Assembly: GCA_963971405.1 (NCBI GenBank)
Contig: OZ020490.1
Coordinates: 1,488,001 to 1,552,000, forward strand
Direction of reading: 5' to 3'
Length of the DNA stretch: 64,000 nt
DNA from: Psococerastis gibbosa
Taxonomy: Eukaryota > Arthropoda > Insecta > Psocodea > Psocidae
Positions within the stretch are counted from its first letter, which is position 1. Every line of letters starts with the position of its first letter. Positions 63,137 through 64,000 of the stretch are shown piece by piece. Made by a program: the position numbers and the translations under genes. The notes under the pieces were generated by a model that ran no database searches, was not told the DNA's origin, and worked only from the letters and a program-made list of their open reading frames with translations.

Positions 63137-64000
63137 TTAAGGCCTTTAATGACTTTTAAAACTTACTGTCACTCATGGTAAAATAAAATAAAAACATTAA
63201 ATAGGTACAGTTGTACGTTAGATATTTTTCGATCGAAACTGTTAGTTCGCTTGGCAGACATTAAAGATTACTCTACAATATAATATTTGAGTTTAAGAGA
63301 AATCCTTCTAGCCGTTTTTATCATAACTTATTGTGTGTCCTGTTCCTCCTGTTTGTGTCAGAATATACTCAGAAATTGCCGACTTTTCTGGCTCTAGAAG
63401 ACGACAGTGTTATGATTGTGTCCTTCTATTATGGTTTCAAGCTCGTTATGTAGTAAGTACCCACTGTATGTAAACCTCACCATCCTCCAAACACCTGCTG
63501 TCGTCAGTGTGTCCCCATACTATCTTGGGCTGATCTGAAAATACTATTTATGTAAATGGGTTTGTTATGCATGTATACCTAGGTACAAAACAACTTGTGT
63601 GAATTGTAAAAATTCGTTGCAGCAGTTATCGGAGAACCAATAATTATTCATTTCTTTTCAATTTTTTGGATGTAACCAAAGACCGATTTGACGACTGATA
63701 CTTTTCATTTAAGCATTTAAGTGACGCCTATCATGTTATTATTATTATTATTAAATCGACTGATGAGTATAGCCTATATGTGAGCCGATTCAATAAAAAA
63801 ATTATAAAAAGATAAGCGTCACTGAAATCATAAGAATAATAGATTAAGGTAAATATTATGCGAACCCAAACTAGAAAATGTGGGCCTGATGCTGGACTTA
63901 ATTGAAATCCATTAGTTTTCCCAAAAATCGACGCAGAGAGCGAAATACAGAAAGACCAACAGTAATGTCATGAAAAAATATTTCATCAAACTCAATAGGC
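63137..64000. other. No gene recognised
   Basis: AT-rich sequence. 63220-63320 weakly recalls family A (TTGAGTTTAAGAGAAATCCTT, then GCCGTTTTTAT). A TTATTATTATTATTAAAT run lies near 63735. Confidence 0.3.

Noticed and set aside
1-64000. CRISPR arrays, bacterial operons, riboswitches or rRNA genes
   Set aside because: Spaced identical repeats were absent; the direct repeats found are LTRs or tandem satellites. The window carries eukaryotic introns and retroelements throughout.

Overview
This window looks like a stretch of a large, transposon-rich arthropod-type genome. The evidence is AT-rich sequence, spliceosomal introns, and a dense mixture of LTR, non-LTR, Penelope-like and DNA transposons. 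No bacterial features were seen. The species cannot be named from sequence alone. Almost all long open frames are transposon proteins. Only two loci look like candidate host genes: a small two-exon secreted peptide gene (34253-37082, +) and a lipid droplet-associated hydrolase (LDAH)-like locus with a decayed tandem copy (53139-57743, -).

Layout. 1-7474: a non-LTR reverse transcriptase remnant, a 947-bp miniature LTR element with identical LTRs, and copies of dispersed noncoding repeats. These repeats are called families A, B and C here. 7577-11485 (-): a Mutator-like transposase gene with a consistent intron, followed after one in-frame stop by a YqaJ exonuclease domain; a short inverted-repeat element with 9-bp target duplications lies in the intron. 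11950-18060: Jockey-type remnants, a Ty3/Gypsy pol fragment and a second non-LTR pol. 18395-22233 (-): an almost intact LTR retrotransposon (113-bp LTRs differing at one base, TTTAC duplication) whose gag-pol junction carries an A AAA AAC slippery heptamer and a drawable H-type pseudoknot.

22513-27570: a Penelope-like GIY-YIG endonuclease fragment, a Jockey-like element broken by several point lesions, a poly(A) tract and a hammerhead-ribozyme signature. 27830-28382 is an inverted-repeat DNA element. 29340-33764 (-) is a second, recently inserted Ty3/Gypsy element (156-bp LTRs, one mismatch, ATTAT duplication); its gag is interrupted by a LINE 3' end. 34253-37154 is the peptide gene. 38000-52600 is a mosaic of a tRNA-like gene, a long foldback repeat, a Jockey-like ORF2 interrupted by an LTR-like insertion, an L1-type ORF1, family A copies and LINE 3' ends. 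53139-57743 is the LDAH duplication, including ten 89-bp tandem units made from part of the coding exon. 58000-64000 holds further repeats, a TTAA-flanked inverted-repeat element and a tRNA-derived SINE-like sequence.

How the pieces work together. The two nearly complete LTR elements each encode gag, protease, reverse transcriptase, RNase H and integrase. The miniature LTR element and the short inverted-repeat elements encode no enzyme and would depend on proteins supplied elsewhere. Most other coding stretches are broken. All calls rest on reading the sequence; no alignment or folding program was run.
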